This document shows positions 1 through 6,705 of a stretch of 27,191 nucleotides of DNA, piece after piece. A model generated the notes under the pieces. It saw only the letters and a program-made list of their open reading frames with translations. It made no database searches and was not told where the DNA came from. Within the stretch, counting starts at the first letter, position 1; each line of letters begins with the position of its first letter. The stretch spans positions 1-27,191 of the forward strand of contig MHXM01000049.1 in assembly GCA_001825565.1 (NCBI GenBank), written 5' to 3'. The DNA is from Desulfuromonadaceae bacterium GWC2_58_13 (GTDB lineage: Bacteria; Desulfobacterota; Desulfuromonadia; Desulfuromonadales; Trichloromonadaceae). The position numbers were made by a program, and so were the translations under genes.

Positions 1-150
1 AGGGGTGGCCAGGGTGCTGATTTCACCATAGCCGAGCTGGGCATTATCCAGCTCCCCGCGAATCAGGTTGCGCATGTCGGCCATTGCCTTGGGCAGAAAT
101 CCGGCCGGGATCTCTTCGGTGCCGATTTCTAGCAGAAGTTCCTTTGCCAT
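1..150 (-). CDS. glyS: Glycyl-tRNA synthetase beta subunit, N-terminal part (runs off window)
   Basis: Reading the minus strand from 150 gives MAKELLLEIGTEEIPAGF and continues open to the window edge (50 codons visible). The LLLEIGTEEIPAGF stretch is the characteristic start of the beta subunit of the bacterial alpha2/beta2 glycyl-tRNA synthetase, the subunit that binds tRNA and cooperates with GlyQ in charging tRNA-Gly. The start ATG shares one base with the glyQ stop (TGATG), and a strong Shine-Dalgarno, AAGGAGGT, lies about 6-12 bases before it inside the end of glyQ, so the two subunits are translationally coupled. Only the first part is in the window, so nothing can be said about the catalytic or HD-like regions. 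Confidence 0.93.
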   Translation of the reverse strand, partial: MAKELLLEIGTEEIPAGFLPKAMADMRNLIRGELDNAQLGYGEISTLATP

Positions 151-1025
151 CAGCGACCTCCTTTCAGCAGCGGGAAGCCGAGTTTCTCGCGCAACCGCAG
201 ATAACCTTCGGCGCAGAGTTTGGCCACGTTACGCACCCGGCCGATGTAGGAGGCGCGTTCGGTCACCGAAATCGCCCCGCGGGCGTCGAGCAGGTTGAAG
301 GAATGGGAGCATTTCATGACGTAATCATAGGCGGGGAGCACCAACCCACGCTCCACCAGCCGGATGCATTCTTTTTCGTACATGGTGAACAACTTGAGCA
401 GCATGTCGACGTCGGCCTCTTCGAAGTTGTAGGTCGAAAATTCCACCTCGCTCTGGTGGTGGACGTCGCCATATTTAACGCCTTTAACCCATTCGAGGTC
501 GTAGACGTTGTCGACCCCCTGCAGATACATGGCGATACGTTCGCAACCGTAAGTGATCTCGCCGGAAACCGGCTTGAGATCGATTCCGCCGGCTTGTTGA
601 AAATAAGTAAATTGAGTGATCTCCATACCATCCAGCCAAACTTCCCAACCGAGTCCCCAGGCGCCCAGGGTCGGCGACTCCCAGTCATCCTCGACGAAAC
701 GGATGTCATGCGCCTTGGGATCGATACCGAAACTTTTAAGCGAATCGAGGTACAGATCGAGGATGTCGGTCGGCGAAGGCTTGAGGATGACCTGGAACTG
801 ATAGTAGTGTTGCAACCGGTTGGGGTTTTCCCCGTAGCGCCCGTCGGTGGGACGGCGGGAAGGTTCAACGTAGGCGACTTTCCAGGGTTCCGGCCCGAGT
901 ACCCGCAAAAAAGTGGCGGGATTGAAGGTGCCGGCCCCTTTCTCCATGTCGTAGGGCTGCTGGATGAGACATCCCTGCTTTGCCCAGTAGTTCTGCAATG
1001 ATAGAATCAGGTCTTGAAAAGTCAC
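150..1025 (-). CDS. glyQ: Glycyl-tRNA synthetase alpha subunit
   Basis: This encodes 291 residues, the usual length of the class II alpha subunit that binds glycine and ATP and forms glycyl-adenylate in an alpha2/beta2 enzyme. The class II motif 2 region is plain (EPSRRPTDGRYGENPNR), and the conserved stretch GCLIQQPYDMEKGAGTFNP lies near the N-terminus. The start is taken as GTG at 1025 (MTFQDLILSLQNYW) because GGAGG lies four bases upstream at 1030-1034; an in-frame start 17 codons further out has no ribosome site and adds non-family residues. It overlaps glyS by one base. The 149 bases separating it from recO hold no clear terminator, so read-through from recO is likely. Confidence 0.97.
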   Translation of the reverse strand: MTFQDLILSLQNYWAKQGCLIQQPYDMEKGAGTFNPATFLRVLGPEPWKVAYVEPSRRPTDGRYGENPNRLQHYYQFQVILKPSPTDILDLYLDSLKSFGIDPKAHDIRFVEDDWESPTLGAWGLGWEVWLDGMEITQFTYFQQAGGIDLKPVSGEITYGCERIAMYLQGVDNVYDLEWVKGVKYGDVHHQSEVEFSTYNFEEADVDMLLKLFTMYEKECIRLVERGLVLPAYDYVMKCSHSFNLLDARGAISVTERASYIGRVRNVAKLCAEGYLRLREKLGFPLLKGGR

Positions 1026-1174
1026 GATACCTCCAGGCAAAAGCTGAGCAGAAACCGTTGAAACTAAGTGGCCCAACCCGGATTAATTTATCCACAGGAT
1101 ACAGAGCTGCAAAGCGCAAAGTTTATCCCGCCTAAGGATTCATGTCAAGCCAAAATCGCCGTTAAAAGCGCCAT

Positions 1175-1948
1175 TTAGACCACCTCGCCCGATGCGGAGA
1201 ACGGCAGAACCTGGTCCAGAAAACCTGTCGAACGCAGCGGTCGGGACAGATGGCAACGCAGGGTGTCGGCAACCAGCCGTTCCCCTTCGGCCAGGGTCCG
1301 CGGACTGAGCCGAATCTCCGCAAAAATACTCAACGGTCCTCGCAGAATTCGCGAAATCGAACCAACGGTCAGCAGGCTGACGGCCACCGAACGCCCCTTT
1401 CCGACACAGGCCGGGCAAAGACTCCCTCCCTTCTCGGCGGCAAAACGCACCTCCGGTCCCGGCAAGCCACCGAAACAGGAGGCGCAGTGCAGCAGATGCG
1501 GAATATAGCCGGAAAGGTTGAGCAACCGCAGCTCGAACAGCAATCGGGCCAGTGGCGTACCACCACGGGAGGACAGGTGGTCAAGCAAGGTCCGCAGCAG
1601 TTCGTAGACCTGATCCTGCGCCTCCTCCTCGGCAAACAATGCCTCAATCAGTTCGCAAGCATAGCCAGCCAATGCGATGGCCGGCAGATCCGCCCGCAGA
1701 CCGACCCGCAAGTCGATCAACTCGGCCTCCTTGAGGGTCACCAAGCCACCGGAGCGCGCCGGCGACCAGTGCAGGATCACACTGGCAAAGGGCTCGAGAG
1801 ACGCCGCAAAGCGGCGCCGGCTTTTACGCGCGGCCCGGGCAAACCCCCGCAGGCGGCCATGGCCGGGAGCGAAGAAGGTGACGATGCGGTCGGCTTCACC
1901 GTAATCGAGATGCCGCAAAACAATCGCCTCGGAACGGAATTCCCGCAT
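1175..1948 (-). CDS. recO: DNA repair protein RecO
   Basis: The 257-residue product matches RecO, which anneals single strands and helps RecR/RecF load RecA onto SSB-coated gaps. The N-terminal OB-fold starts with the typical REFRSEAIVLRHLDYGEADR pattern, followed by the helical domain. A four-cysteine zinc-binding site is present in the C-terminal half (HCASC and later LCPAC), as in the Deinococcus RecO structure. The ATG at 1948 lies 16 bases after the mgtE stop with only a weak purine-rich ribosome site (GGGGCAGGG), so it is probably read from the same transcript as mgtE. Length and both domains are complete. Confidence 0.95.
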   Translation of the reverse strand: MREFRSEAIVLRHLDYGEADRIVTFFAPGHGRLRGFARAARKSRRRFAASLEPFASVILHWSPARSGGLVTLKEAELIDLRVGLRADLPAIALAGYACELIEALFAEEEAQDQVYELLRTLLDHLSSRGGTPLARLLFELRLLNLSGYIPHLLHCASCFGGLPGPEVRFAAEKGGSLCPACVGKGRSVAVSLLTVGSISRILRGPLSIFAEIRLSPRTLAEGERLVADTLRCHLSRPLRSTGFLDQVLPFSASGEVV

Positions 1949-1964
1949 CTGCCGAACCCTGCCC

Positions 1965-3320
1965 CTACCTCAAAAAATCCAGAAAGAGTGTCGCGGTGCC
2001 GAAATAAATCAGGATGCCGGTAATATCATTTGCTGTTTGCACGAAAGGAGTAGAGGCAATCGCCGGGTCGACTCCGAGCTTGTGGAAAAACGCCGGCGCC
2101 ATCACCCCCATGGCCGCCGCCACAGTCATGGCGGTAACCATGGCCAACCCCACCACCAGGCCCAGGTAGGGGTTGTGATGCCAGAAAAATGCCACCAGCC
2201 CGATGGTGCATCCGCACACCACGCCCATGATCATCCCTACCCGCAGCTCCTTGAGGAACACCCGGCCCAGAGTGTTGATATCGATCCGACCGGTGGCAAA
2301 ACCCCGCACCATGATGGTTGCCGACTGGCCGCCGACATTCCCCCCCATGCCGGTTATGACCGGAATAAAGGGGATCAGAGCGATGACCTCCTTCAACGTG
2401 ATTTTGAACAACCACATCAGGTAGCCGGTGATCACCCCGCCGAACAGGTTGGTAATCAGCCAAGGCAAGCGCAAACGGGCAATCTTTAACGATTTATAGC
2501 CGTACAGCAGCTCCTCGTCGCTGGAACCGGCCATCTTGTAGATATCCTCGGTGGCCTCTTCACGCATGACGTCGATGACGTCGTCGACGGTAATGATCCC
2601 CATCAGCTTGTTTCCCTCGTCGACAACGGGAATCGCCAGAATATTGTACTTGGCAACCAGCTGGGCCACCTCTTCCTGGTCAACATGGGTGCGAACACTG
2701 ATTACATCCGTGGTCATGATGTCCTTGAGCAGTGCCGACGGTGGCACGGTCAACAACTGGCGCAGCGACAATACCCCGACCAAGTGATTATACTCGTCGG
2801 TTACATAGAGGTAGAAGACCATCTCCACGTCCTCAGCCCCCTGCAGCGCCTCAATCGCTTCCTTGACCGACATCTCTTCGCGCAAGGAAAAAATTTCGGT
2901 CGCCATGATGCCGCCGGCGGTATCCTCGCCGTATTTGAGCAACTCTTCGATCTCATCCGAATGCTCGTCCTTCATGATCTGGAGGACTTCTTCGGCCAGC
3001 TCTTCAGGCATGTTGCGGATGATGTCGACGGCGTCGTCGTAGGGCATCTCCTGCAGAACTTCGGTAATCGTTTCCTTGTCGATCTGCTCGAGCAATTGAG
3101 CGCCGGTGGCGTGATCAAGCTCGGAGAGGACATAGGCCGAAACCTCCGGGTCACCGAGCAGGTTGAACAGGATGCGCTGTTCCTTGAGGTCGAGATAGCG
3201 GAAAAGATGAGCGATGTCGGCTGGATGGGATTTTGCGAGGACCTTGGTCAGGTTGGGATATGCACCACGGCGAGTCAACTTGCGAACCGTGTCGAGGAGA
3301 ATTTGCAGTTTTTGTTCCAT
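1965..3320 (-). CDS. mgtE: Magnesium transporter MgtE
   Basis: A 451-residue MgtE-family Mg2+ channel of the inner membrane. Order of domains: an N-terminal superhelical N domain (about residues 1-130, rich in the DI(A/V)xLLxxLP-like repeats), a CBS-domain pair (about 130-250, with two blocks ending in IPVVDEGNKLMGIITVDDV), then the hydrophobic pore domain (about 280-451) with several membrane spans and the conserved stretch GGNVGGQSAT. In the family the cytosolic domains sense Mg2+ and gate the pore. The start is ATG at 3320, with GGAGG nine bases upstream (3330-3334); the TTG three codons earlier overlaps this spacer. A strong promoter lies about 50 bases upstream. The 5' leader is only about 40 bases, so there is no room for a Mg2+ (M-box) riboswitch. 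Confidence 0.96.
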   Translation of the reverse strand: MEQKLQILLDTVRKLTRRGAYPNLTKVLAKSHPADIAHLFRYLDLKEQRILFNLLGDPEVSAYVLSELDHATGAQLLEQIDKETITEVLQEMPYDDAVDIIRNMPEELAEEVLQIMKDEHSDEIEELLKYGEDTAGGIMATEIFSLREEMSVKEAIEALQGAEDVEMVFYLYVTDEYNHLVGVLSLRQLLTVPPSALLKDIMTTDVISVRTHVDQEEVAQLVAKYNILAIPVVDEGNKLMGIITVDDVIDVMREEATEDIYKMAGSSDEELLYGYKSLKIARLRLPWLITNLFGGVITGYLMWLFKITLKEVIALIPFIPVITGMGGNVGGQSATIMVRGFATGRIDINTLGRVFLKELRVGMIMGVVCGCTIGLVAFFWHHNPYLGLVVGLAMVTAMTVAAAMGVMAPAFFHKLGVDPAIASTPFVQTANDITGILIYFGTATLFLDFLR

Positions 3321-3368
3321 GAATATCAACCTCCCCGGGCGACATTGCCTTGATTAATCGAACGGGGG

Positions 3369-3398
3369 ATACTAGCACTCGTGCGGCGACACTGTCAA
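3369..3398 (-). promoter_or_regulatory. Sigma-70-type promoter of mgtE-recO-glyQS
   Basis: On the minus strand TTGACA (3393-3398) is followed after 18 bases by TAGTAT (3369-3374): a perfect -35 and a 5/6 -10. Transcription would begin near 3362, leaving a leader of about 40 bases before mgtE. No comparable promoter is seen between mgtE, recO and glyQ, which suggests a shared transcript. Confidence 0.65.
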
Positions 3399-3421
3399 CG
3401 CGGGCATGCCCTGCTCCGGTT

Positions 3422-3460
3422 TTTATAAAAAAAGAAAGGGACCCTGATTGACAGGGCCCC
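3422..3460 (-). terminator. Rho-independent terminator of the beta-hydroxyacid dehydrogenase gene
   Basis: On the minus strand a 9-position stem (GGGGCCCTG ... CAGGGTCCC, 3438-3460, one mismatch, five-base loop) is followed by a T-rich run (TTTCTTTTTTT, 3427-3437). It lies 27 bases after the dehydrogenase stop codon and separates that gene from the mgtE promoter. Confidence 0.85.
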
Positions 3461-3486
3461 CTCGTACATCGGATATCGACGAATGG

Positions 3487-4350
3487 TCAGCGCAGCTCTT
3501 TGAAGATCGCCGAGAAATCCTCTTCTCCGCGGCCGGCCTTGACCGCTTTTTCGAAAACCTTGGCCACCGCATTAGCGGCGGGAAGTTCGAGGTTGTCCTG
3601 CGCGGCCACTTCTTTAGCCATCAGCAGCCCTTCATACACATACTTGAGAGCCAGATTGCGCGAAAAATCACCGCGAGCGACGGAGCGCCCCTTGGCGTTG
3701 AACAGCGGCGAGGAGACCCCCCCCGATTCGAGGACTTCGAGGATCTTGTCCGCCTTGAAACCAAGCCTATCGCCGAGCACCAAGCCTTCGGCCAGCGCTT
3801 CCATCAATTCGGCCTGCACCAGGTTGACCACGAATTTCATCCGGGTGGCATCACCGACCTCGCCGACATGAATGATGTTCAGGGCGAAGTGGGAAAAGAC
3901 TTCGCGACAGCGGCTCAGCAGGGTCTGGTCGCCGCCGGTCAGCACCGTCAGCAGCCCGCTGATGGCGTGCTCCTTGGTTCCCCAGATCGGCGCTTCGAGA
4001 AACTGGACGCCTTTCGCAACGGCCATGGCCGACAGCTCCATGGTCGCTTCGAGGGAATGAGTGCCCATGTCGACCAGGATGGCGCCGGGACTGAGTCCTG
4101 CCATGAACCCGTTGGTCCCCGAAAGGGCGGCTTCCATTTCTTCTTTTTCGGGCATGACGACAATAACCATGTCTTTGCCCTGGGCCACTTCAAAAGGACT
4201 CGATGCCCACTTGGCCCCCTGGGTCAGCAGGTCTTTTGCCGGTTCCGGCTTGGAATCATAAACCGACAGCTTATAGTGTGCTTTCAGCAGATTAGCCGCA
4301 ATATGCCGACCAACCGTCCCCAGCCCGATAAAGCCAATGTCCTTAACCAT
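3487..4350 (-). CDS. Beta-hydroxyacid dehydrogenase (glyoxylate / succinic semialdehyde reductase-like)
   Basis: A 287-residue cytosolic NAD(P)-dependent dehydrogenase of the 3-hydroxyisobutyrate dehydrogenase superfamily. The Rossmann motif GFIGLGTVG is at residues 6-14, the catalytic lysine is K172 in MKFVVN, and the C-terminus GEEDFSAIFK matches the Geobacter glyoxylate/succinic semialdehyde reductases (as recalled, not searched). Two departures are visible. The substrate-binding motif, usually (D/E)APVSGG/S, reads EAPIWGT (119-125), with Trp in place of the Ser that contacts the substrate carboxylate. The second beta strand ends in YDSK (D32), which favours NAD(H), where the Geobacter enzymes have an N-R pair typical of NADP(H). 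Start at 4350: GGAGG six bases upstream; an earlier in-frame ATG adds eight odd residues. It is a single-gene unit with its own promoter and terminator. The substrate is uncertain. Confidence 0.85.
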   Translation of the reverse strand: MVKDIGFIGLGTVGRHIAANLLKAHYKLSVYDSKPEPAKDLLTQGAKWASSPFEVAQGKDMVIVVMPEKEEMEAALSGTNGFMAGLSPGAILVDMGTHSLEATMELSAMAVAKGVQFLEAPIWGTKEHAISGLLTVLTGGDQTLLSRCREVFSHFALNIIHVGEVGDATRMKFVVNLVQAELMEALAEGLVLGDRLGFKADKILEVLESGGVSSPLFNAKGRSVARGDFSRNLALKYVYEGLLMAKEVAAQDNLELPAANAVAKVFEKAVKAGRGEEDFSAIFKELR

Positions 4351-4394
4351 CTGCAACCTCCCCGCAAGACGCATATATAAAAAAATTCCTAATA

Positions 4395-4422
4395 TTTATA
4401 CCGCAATTCCACAAAAAAACAA
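4395..4422 (-). promoter_or_regulatory. Probable promoter of the beta-hydroxyacid dehydrogenase gene
   Basis: Minus-strand TTGTTT (4417-4422), 16 bases, then TATAAA (4395-4400), in an AT-rich patch about 45 bases before the gene. The -10 is 5/6 and the -35 is 4/6, so this is plausible but unproven. Confidence 0.5.
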
Positions 4423-4669
4423 TAGCAAATAATGCAAAAAACATCTGAATTCTGCCGTCGGCGGCAATTTGGATTCCGCCCGGGAAGCAGCCCCCAACAG
4501 CAATAGCTTCCCTTCTTGATTTCTGCAAGCCGAGCTGACCCCTTGCCAATTTAATCCAGGATTCAAACCATGGCCCGTTCTGTTTTGCCACGATTAACCT
4601 CGCCCGCCCCACACCGATCCACCCGAAAACCAACCCCCGGAAAATGGTCTCGCCAGAACCAACATTAAA

Positions 4670-4688
4670 ACAAATATCCTATTTGTCA
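4670..4688 (-). promoter_or_regulatory. Palindrome overlapping a TTGACA element
   Basis: ACAAATA (4670-4676) and TATTTGT (4680-4686) form a perfect 7-bp inverted repeat with a 3-base spacer. On the minus strand its edge overlaps a consensus TTGACA -35 (4683-4688); a poor -10 candidate (TAATGT) lies 16 bases further. This arrangement resembles an operator over a promoter, but no gene directly downstream explains it; the next minus-strand gene starts at 4350. Confidence 0.3.
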
Positions 4689-4789
4689 ACAGGACCATCC
4701 GACACTTTTTTCCTTAGAGTATCCCCCTTGCCGCAACGGAAATTCGAAAATGAACCTGCCACCATCTCTGGAAATTCCCGCAAATCAAC

Positions 4790-4825
4790 CAGCGAAGTCC
4801 CCGCCTTTCGGCGGGGACTTCGCTG
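4790..4825 (-). terminator. Perfect 16-bp hairpin, GAAA loop on the minus strand, no U-tract
   Basis: Arms CAGCGAAGTCCCCGCC (4790-4805) and GGCGGGGACTTCGCTG (4810-4825) pair without a mismatch. The 4-base loop is GAAA on the minus strand (a GNRA tetraloop) and TTTC on the plus strand. It sits 68 bases after the stop of the small gene at 4893-5090. No T-run follows on either strand, so it is not a standard intrinsic terminator; a 3'-end protecting hairpin, a processed terminator or a structured RNA are alternatives. Confidence 0.45.
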
Positions 4826-4892
4826 ACATCCCCAAGAACCAAAAGCGGTTCCGTATTCGTTATCATTAATATTTCCGCGGGAAGGCGTATTC

Positions 4893-5090
4893 TCAGTCTT
4901 CGTAAACCAGCACCCGCACCAAGCCGACCGTCGCCCCAGTAATATCGGCAATCGCCGTATCGCTCAGGTTGATTACCTTGCACAGGTTGGTTTCTTCGAT
5001 AAAACGGTTGATCCGCTCATCGAGCTCAAGTAATTCACCATGTGCCTTGAATGGCTGCAGCGGCTCCCCGAAGCTCCTGACCTTGATCAT
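4893..5090 (-). CDS. Small protein of unknown function (65 aa), faintly Cse60-like
   Basis: The 65-residue product begins MIKVRSFGEPLQPF and ends VRVLVYED. The start is well supported: GGAGG lies five bases before the ATG at 5090. It contains an amphipathic segment (LDERINRFIEETN) between two beta-like stretches, with no signal peptide or membrane span. The layout (short beta strand, helix with xINxFI, final strand ending in VxVxYxD) loosely recalls the small sporulation protein Cse60 family; I could not test this and hold it weakly. It lies 24 bases after the NifU-like gene and is probably co-transcribed with it. Function unknown. Confidence 0.75.
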   Translation of the reverse strand: MIKVRSFGEPLQPFKAHGELLELDERINRFIEETNLCKVINLSDTAIADITGATVGLVRVLVYED

Positions 5091-5114
5091 ACCGACCTCC
5101 CCTGGTGGGGCAGG

Positions 5115-5336
5115 TCACACCTGAACCACCTCTTTGACGCCGGGCACTTTTTCCTTGAGCGTCCGCTCAATCCCCATTTTAAGGGTCATGGTAGACATCG
5201 GACAGGAACCGCAGGCCCCTTTAAGTTTCACCTTGACCACGCCGTCTTCGGTCACATCGACCAGTTCCACATCGCCACCGTCAGCCTGCAGCGCGGGACG
5301 TACCAGATTAAGGGCTTCCTGTACTTGTTGTTTCAT
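5115..5336 (-). CDS. NifU-like Fe-S cluster scaffold/carrier (NFU domain)
   Basis: A 73-residue stand-alone NFU (NifU C-terminal) domain protein. The family carries a [4Fe-4S] cluster bridged between two subunits by a CxxC motif and passes it to apo-proteins. The motif is present as GACGSCPMS (C42 and C45), preceded by the typical VRPALQADGGDVELVDV start. It lacks the N-terminal IscU-like domain of full NifU and the A-type domain of NfuA, so it is the minimal form common in this bacterial group. Start ATG 5336 has GAGAGGAG about eight bases upstream. First gene of a likely two-gene unit with the 65-residue protein, driven by the promoter at 5363-5391. Confidence 0.93.
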   Translation of the reverse strand: MKQQVQEALNLVRPALQADGGDVELVDVTEDGVVKVKLKGACGSCPMSTMTLKMGIERTLKEKVPGVKEVVQV

Positions 5337-5362
5337 CTGATTACTCCTCTCTTAATGCGTCT

Positions 5363-5391
5363 AGTATAATCCCCTTGCGGAGTCATTACAA
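5363..5391 (-). promoter_or_regulatory. Promoter of the NifU-like gene pair
   Basis: Minus-strand TTGTAA (5386-5391), 17-base spacer, TATACT (5363-5368). Both elements match 4-5 of 6 consensus bases with ideal spacing, about 27 bases before the start codon. Confidence 0.6.
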
Positions 5392-5401
5392 GCAAGCGGC
5401 C

Positions 5402-5426
5402 CTGCTCGGTGACCAGGTCACAGCAG
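5402..5426. repeat. Imperfect inverted repeat between midA and the NifU-like promoter
   Basis: CTGCT..GGTGACC and GGTCAC.AGCAG form a nearly palindromic element, centred on GGTGACCAGGTCAC, 11 bases upstream of the NifU-like gene's -35 and about 16 bases after the midA stop. It has no T-run, so it may be an operator or a weak terminator for midA. Confidence 0.3.
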
Positions 5427-5441
5427 AGGCGCTGCCGTTTT

Positions 5442-6617
5442 TTAAAACATTCCAGCCATCGGCAATGGAATCTCGCGAATACTTCGTTGGCAGAGAAGGC
5501 TCACCGAACCGACCCCTTTTCCCTGAACCAGCACCTTAAAGGTTTCTCCCATGCCCCCATCGGGCATGATCAGGTTTTTCAATGTCATCCGCAGCGCCCT
5601 GGCCTGGTTTTCGTCGGTGGTGCGGGCCTGCATTTCCAGCAGCACCTCAACGAAACCAAGCCCCATGAGAAATCGGTACTGCGCACCGAAAAAGAGCGGT
5701 TCCAGCCCCTGCTTCCCGCCGGCTTGCTCCAGGGCCGTGAAATCGATATGGGCGGTGATGTCCTGGCAGCCTGCCATCCGATAAGGATCCTCGCTTGAGG
5801 TATGGCGACAGTAGCACATCAGGGTTCCTCTGTTGCGCCAGGGCGCATAGAGTTCCGCAGCCGGATAACCGTAATCGACCGTGATGACGAAACCGCGCCG
5901 GAGGAGGGAGCCTACTTCGGCCATCCAGCGTGGCGCTTCAAGATTGATTTCGGCTCGCGACCCTTCGGCCAGGGTGATCCCCAGACCATTGAAATACTCC
6001 TGAATACTGAGGGTCGACAGCGGCCGCAGTTCTTCGCCAAAACCTCCGTCCCGGTCGATGACGAAGACTTCCTGCAGCCTGCCATCCTTCATTTCGACCA
6101 GGTGAACGGGAAAAGCATCGACCAGCTCGTTGGTCAGGAAACACCCTTCCATCCCGTCCAGTTCAGGCAGGGTGCTCCACCTTACCCGGTCGTGATGCGC
6201 TCCGAGCAGATTGGCCTGCCGCTGACGATTGTCAGGGCTGATCTCGACCAGGCAATACGACAGGGACTGGTAGAACTCGGGGTGGTCTTCCGCGGCCGCG
6301 GCGAGGATATCGAGACACAGATGGCCCTCGCCGGCACCCTGCTCGGCGATGGTAAAATCACCCTTGCCGAGCAATTGCCACATCTGCTCCAACTGCCGGC
6401 AAATCAATCGACCGAATGCCGAGTGAACACTGGTCGAAGTGAAAAAGTCGCCCCCTTTGCCGATCCGCTCACGCGGCGCGATATAATACCCATAATCCGG
6501 GTGGTACAGGCAATGCCCCATGTATTCGGCGAAGGAGATACCTTCCGCCTCGTCGATACGCCGGTGAATGAACGCTTCCAGTTCCGGCCGGCTTTCAGCA
6601 GTCATGCTCTCGGTCAT
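5442..6617 (-). CDS. SAM-dependent methyltransferase, MidA/NDUFAF7 family
   Basis: A 391-residue protein of the family of mitochondrial NDUFAF7/MidA, which in eukaryotes methylates an arginine of a complex I subunit; the target of the bacterial members is not settled. The N-terminal FAEYMGHCLYHPDYGYY motif, the SAM-binding loop EQGAGEGHLCLDIL, the family motif FLTNELVDAFPVH, and VITVDYGYP are all visible. The start ATG at 6617 is preceded by the purine-rich GAAGAAAGAAG; an ATG four codons further in is possible, and the open frame upstream lacks family features. It lies 88 bases after the HAD gene, with a weak promoter candidate in that gap, so it may be both read through and independently transcribed. 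Confidence 0.88.
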   Translation of the reverse strand: MTESMTAESRPELEAFIHRRIDEAEGISFAEYMGHCLYHPDYGYYIAPRERIGKGGDFFTSTSVHSAFGRLICRQLEQMWQLLGKGDFTIAEQGAGEGHLCLDILAAAAEDHPEFYQSLSYCLVEISPDNRQRQANLLGAHHDRVRWSTLPELDGMEGCFLTNELVDAFPVHLVEMKDGRLQEVFVIDRDGGFGEELRPLSTLSIQEYFNGLGITLAEGSRAEINLEAPRWMAEVGSLLRRGFVITVDYGYPAAELYAPWRNRGTLMCYCRHTSSEDPYRMAGCQDITAHIDFTALEQAGGKQGLEPLFFGAQYRFLMGLGFVEVLLEMQARTTDENQARALRMTLKNLIMPDGGMGETFKVLVQGKGVGSVSLLCQRSIREIPLPMAGMF

Positions 6618-6652
6618 GATTAAACTTCTTTCTTCGCGGAAATAAAGTTGGG

Positions 6653-6681
6653 ATTTTACCTGAGGGGGGAGGATAAAACAA
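6653..6681 (-). promoter_or_regulatory. Possible promoter of the MidA-type methyltransferase gene
   Basis: Minus-strand TTGTTT (6676-6681), 17 bases, TAAAAT (6653-6658), in the gap between the HAD gene and the methyltransferase gene. Spacing is ideal but the -35 is only partial. Confidence 0.4.
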
Positions 6682-6705
6682 GGCAAGAATCCGGTACGCA
6701 CAACA

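Larger units (their letters stand above)
4375..4892. other. Gene-poor intergenic stretch of about 520 bases
   Basis: I find no convincing gene here. Reading frames of 60-96 codons exist on both strands but have no ribosome sites and no recognisable protein features. Visible structure: an AT-rich promoter patch at 4395-4422, a 7-bp inverted repeat ACAAATA-tcc-TATTTGT at 4670-4686 overlapping a minus-strand TTGACA (4683-4688), and a perfect 16-bp hairpin at 4790-4825. The rest (4440-4660) is C-rich on the plus strand without clear repeats. It could hold a leader RNA or a small RNA, or the remains of a lost gene. Confidence 0.6.

Noticed and set aside
84..1001. 305-codon plus-strand frame opposite glyQ, and a similar 257-codon frame at 1250-2023 opposite recO
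   Set aside because: They are complementary-strand shadows of well-supported genes, with no ribosome site and no recognisable protein features.
3321..3362. Possible Mg2+-sensing riboswitch before mgtE
   Set aside because: The leader predicted from the promoter is about 40 bases, too short for an M-box, and no conserved core is visible.
4533..4548. Minus-strand TGGCAAGGGGTCAGCT with GG and GC 10 bases apart
   Set aside because: The -12 half matches only GC, and it has no clear downstream gene nearby; too weak to call as sigma-54.
4558..4580. Minus-strand GGTTTGAATCC, like a tRNA T-loop
   Set aside because: The flanking bases do not form the T-stem, and no acceptor, D or anticodon arm is found.
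4343..4633. 96-codon minus-strand frame before the dehydrogenase gene
   Set aside because: No ribosome site, overlaps the dehydrogenase start and includes its promoter; composition is not protein-like.
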